Below are positions 62,221 to 64,000 of a DNA stretch of 64,000 nt, piece after piece. The notes under the pieces are model-generated. The model was not told where the DNA came from and made no database searches. It saw only the letters and a list, made by a program, of their open reading frames with translations. Numbering within the stretch: position 1 is the first letter of the stretch; the number at the start of each line of letters is the position of its first letter. The stretch is from Calothrix sp. NIES-3974 (GTDB taxonomy: Bacteria; Cyanobacteriota; Cyanobacteriia; Cyanobacteriales; Nostocaceae). The DNA lies in assembly GCF_002368395.1 (NCBI RefSeq), contig NZ_AP018254.1:3906001-3970000 (forward strand), in the 5' to 3' direction. The position numbers and the translations under genes were made by a program.

Positions 62221-64000
62221 ACCTCGAATCTGCTGTATCAAAGGTGCGGACTTTCGGGAGGCAAATTTAGTTAATACCAATTTTAGTTACGCTCAAGCAG
62301 GAGTAGAAACTCATTGGGCGATTTTCAGTGTTGTTTGCTCGCTACTTTTGGCAATTGTCAGTGTCTTCTCTGCATGGATTGCTGCTGTCATCTTTACTGA
62401 GACAATATTTCAGTCTTCGGAGCCATTATACGATGGTGTACCTAACGTCGAAAATGGTATTCCTGGTTTGATTGTTGCGATTGTCTTAGGGGTTTTTTGT
62501 CTGAGTAGCATTCGTCAGGGTTTAGTTATGGCTTTGCTGGCAATGGCTGGAATTGGGGGGACAATTGTTGTTATTTTAGGGGCTGTATTAGGATTAAATT
62601 TAGGTGCATCTGGATTAAAAATGGTGGGTGCAGGAGCTTGGAGAGCAGCAGCAGCAGGAATTTGGGCGATAATTGCTACCGTTAGCGGTGCGATCGCTGT
62701 TTTGGGAGCGACCTTTGAAGCCAGACCCAAATTGATGAGTGTATTAAAAATAACTTTTGGTATAGTTACGATTTCTGTTGCGATCGCGGTATTTAAAATC
62801 GCCAATTCTCAGCCAACCGCTTTGATAATGCCAGCTTTGCCAATAGCTGTAGGAGTTGCGATCGCGCTGTTATCCATGAGTATTTATATTAGTTGGCGAT
62901 GTTTATTGGAAGATAAAAAATTTACTATAATTCAGGAAATCAGCAGAATTTTATTTACTCTTGGTGGTACTAATTTTGGTAATGCAAACTTGGAAAATGC
63001 TGATTTTTCCCAAGCAATTCTCAAAAGTGCAGATTTACGTCATGCAAACATTACAGGGACTAATTTTCATCTTGCTAAAAATCTCGATTTAACAAGAGTT
63101 GACGGGACTATTTTGAGTAATCCTCCGGTACGGGATTTAGTCGTTAGTCGTCGGGGTGTGCGTAAATCCTATCGAGGTTGTAATCTCCAGGGAGCAAATT
63201 TAGCATATGCAGATTTGAGTGATGCTGATTTGACTGAAGCAAATATTAGTAAATCTCTACTGGTCGGAGCGATTTTAGAAAGAGCAAATCTCACCAACAT
63301 TCAAGCATTAGGAACTAATTTTCAACAAGCATATCTGACCGCAGCTTGTTTAGAAAATTGGCATATTGACGCAAAAACCCAACTAGAAAATATCACTTGC
63401 GAATACATTTATTTACGCAATCAGCAGCGAGAAAGACATCCTGCAAGTGGAATATTTCGAGAAGGAGAATTTAGCAAGCTTTTCCAAGTAGTTGTCGATA
63501 CAATTGATTTAATTTTCCGCAATGGTGTTGATTGGGAAGCCTTAATTATTGCCATCAAAGAAGTTGCAGCCAAAAATTACACAGAAAAACTGACAATTAA
63601 TAGTATTGAAAATAAGGGTGATGGCTTGATTGTTGTCAAAGTAAATGTTTCTGAAAATGCAGATAAGGGTAAAATTCACCAAGATTTACAACAAAAATAT
63701 CAACAGCAACTCAAAATAATTGAAACTAGATATCAAGCCGAATTAGAAGGAAAACAAGCCCAAATCGAAATTTACCGCCAACATTCGGCAGAAATGACAG
63801 AGATTACCAAATTATTAGCTCAACAAGGTTTAAATTATCATCATCTTCCAAGCCGCATTAATAAATTAATTATTCTAACTTTGGGAGAAGGTAACTTTGA
63901 TGATGGTTTTCCCGTCACAGCTTTGGTATGCAGTCATGAACATCCTCTACCAATGACATTTACAGCAAAATTACCACCCGCGCCAAATATTCTACAACTA

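Larger units (their letters stand above)
61220..62235 (+). mobile_element. IS630-family insertion sequence, copy 2 (1,016 bp)
   Basis: It is nearly identical to copy 1, flanked by TA at 61218-61219 and 62236-62237, and inserted in the pentapeptide-repeat gene. It has the same terminal inverted repeats and the same two overlapping transposase ORFs. Precise loss of the element plus one TA restores the host reading frame. Confidence 0.93.
61099..64000 (+). pseudogene. Pentapeptide-repeat membrane protein gene split by IS630, 3' end off-window
   Basis: ATG 61099 reads MFTHDDQNHELTDINFSYQK and enters pentapeptide repeats (GKNLAGANFSHAD). At 61218 IS630 copy 2 interrupts. Removing it with one TA gives GAT-ATC, and the frame continues IKGADFREANLVNTNFS to the window end without a stop. 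After the insertion come about six membrane helices (62310-62920), two more pentapeptide blocks (about 62965-63340), a helical part, a coiled coil (about 63660-63800), and then LIILTLGEGNFDDGFPVTAL and LPPAPN. That last segment resembles the N-terminal region of cyanobacterial CHAT-type effector proteins. The product is truncated in the present state. Confidence 0.8.

Overview
The window comes from the chromosome of a filamentous, heterocyst-forming cyanobacterium (Nostocales-type). Evidence: a nif cluster of heterocyst type (nifD-nifK-nifE-nifN-nifX-nifW-hesA-hesB-fdxH), XisA- and XisF-like developmental recombinases, many GCGATCGC (HIP1) octamers, heptameric tandem repeats in intergenic DNA (units like CAAAATC and GGGAGTA), and low-GC coding DNA. 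I see no tRNA, rRNA or CRISPR array.

The main result is that three nif genes are interrupted in this DNA, as expected of a vegetative-cell genome, and that one interruption has a geometry I do not know from the literature. (1) nifD: only the last ~46 codons are present (3831-3967). They abut the right end of an element (1-3838, continuing off-window) that carries an XisA-type tyrosine recombinase. (2) nifK: split after codon 159 by a 1,980-bp element (4617-6596) encoding a single XisA-type recombinase. Excision at the repeat TCGGTGA restores a 511-aa NifK. (3) nifE: the 5' part is on the + strand (8430-8995) but the 3' part is on the - strand 29 kb away (38028-37191), followed by nifN, nifX, nifW, hesA, hesB and fdxH, all on the - strand. 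The breakpoints carry an 11-bp identical core in inverted orientation. A serine recombinase of XisF type lies 324 bp inside the left breakpoint. Inverting about 29 kb, not excising it, would restore nifE in frame (467 aa) and place nifN to fdxH behind nifK on the same strand. The two outer half-sites join into a near-perfect inverted repeat, as expected for the recombinase's own attP.

Layout. 1-3838: nifD element (cupin, hypothetical, thermonuclease lipoprotein, recombinase). 3831-8995: nifD 3' end, split nifK, nifE 5' half. 8985-38039: invertible segment with the serine recombinase, a large TPS-type adhesin, a saccharopine-dehydrogenase-like protein, a multi-PAS histidine kinase, a Mn/Zn ABC transporter, a KefB-like antiporter, decayed toxin-antitoxin loci, a GH10-like protein, a UPF0175/DUF3368 pair, then fdxH to nifE on the - strand. 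38-49 kb: HEAT-repeat protein, Uma2 nuclease, glutaredoxin, MltA, an OmpR-type regulator, an ATP-grasp ligase, an Rpn/DUF2887 nuclease. 49-52 kb: an IS630-type element next to an IS200/IS605 element (TnpB plus frameshifted TnpA). 52-59 kb: HEAT protein, Rieske protein, ABC-2 exporter. 59-64 kb: GNAT, a nucleotidyltransferase with a nonsense codon, and a pentapeptide-repeat membrane protein split by a second, nearly identical IS630 copy.

Many intergenic regions hold dispersed palindromes with shared AGACG/CGTCT arms, and the accessory parts are rich in gene remnants. All functional calls rest on reading motifs by eye. No database search was run.
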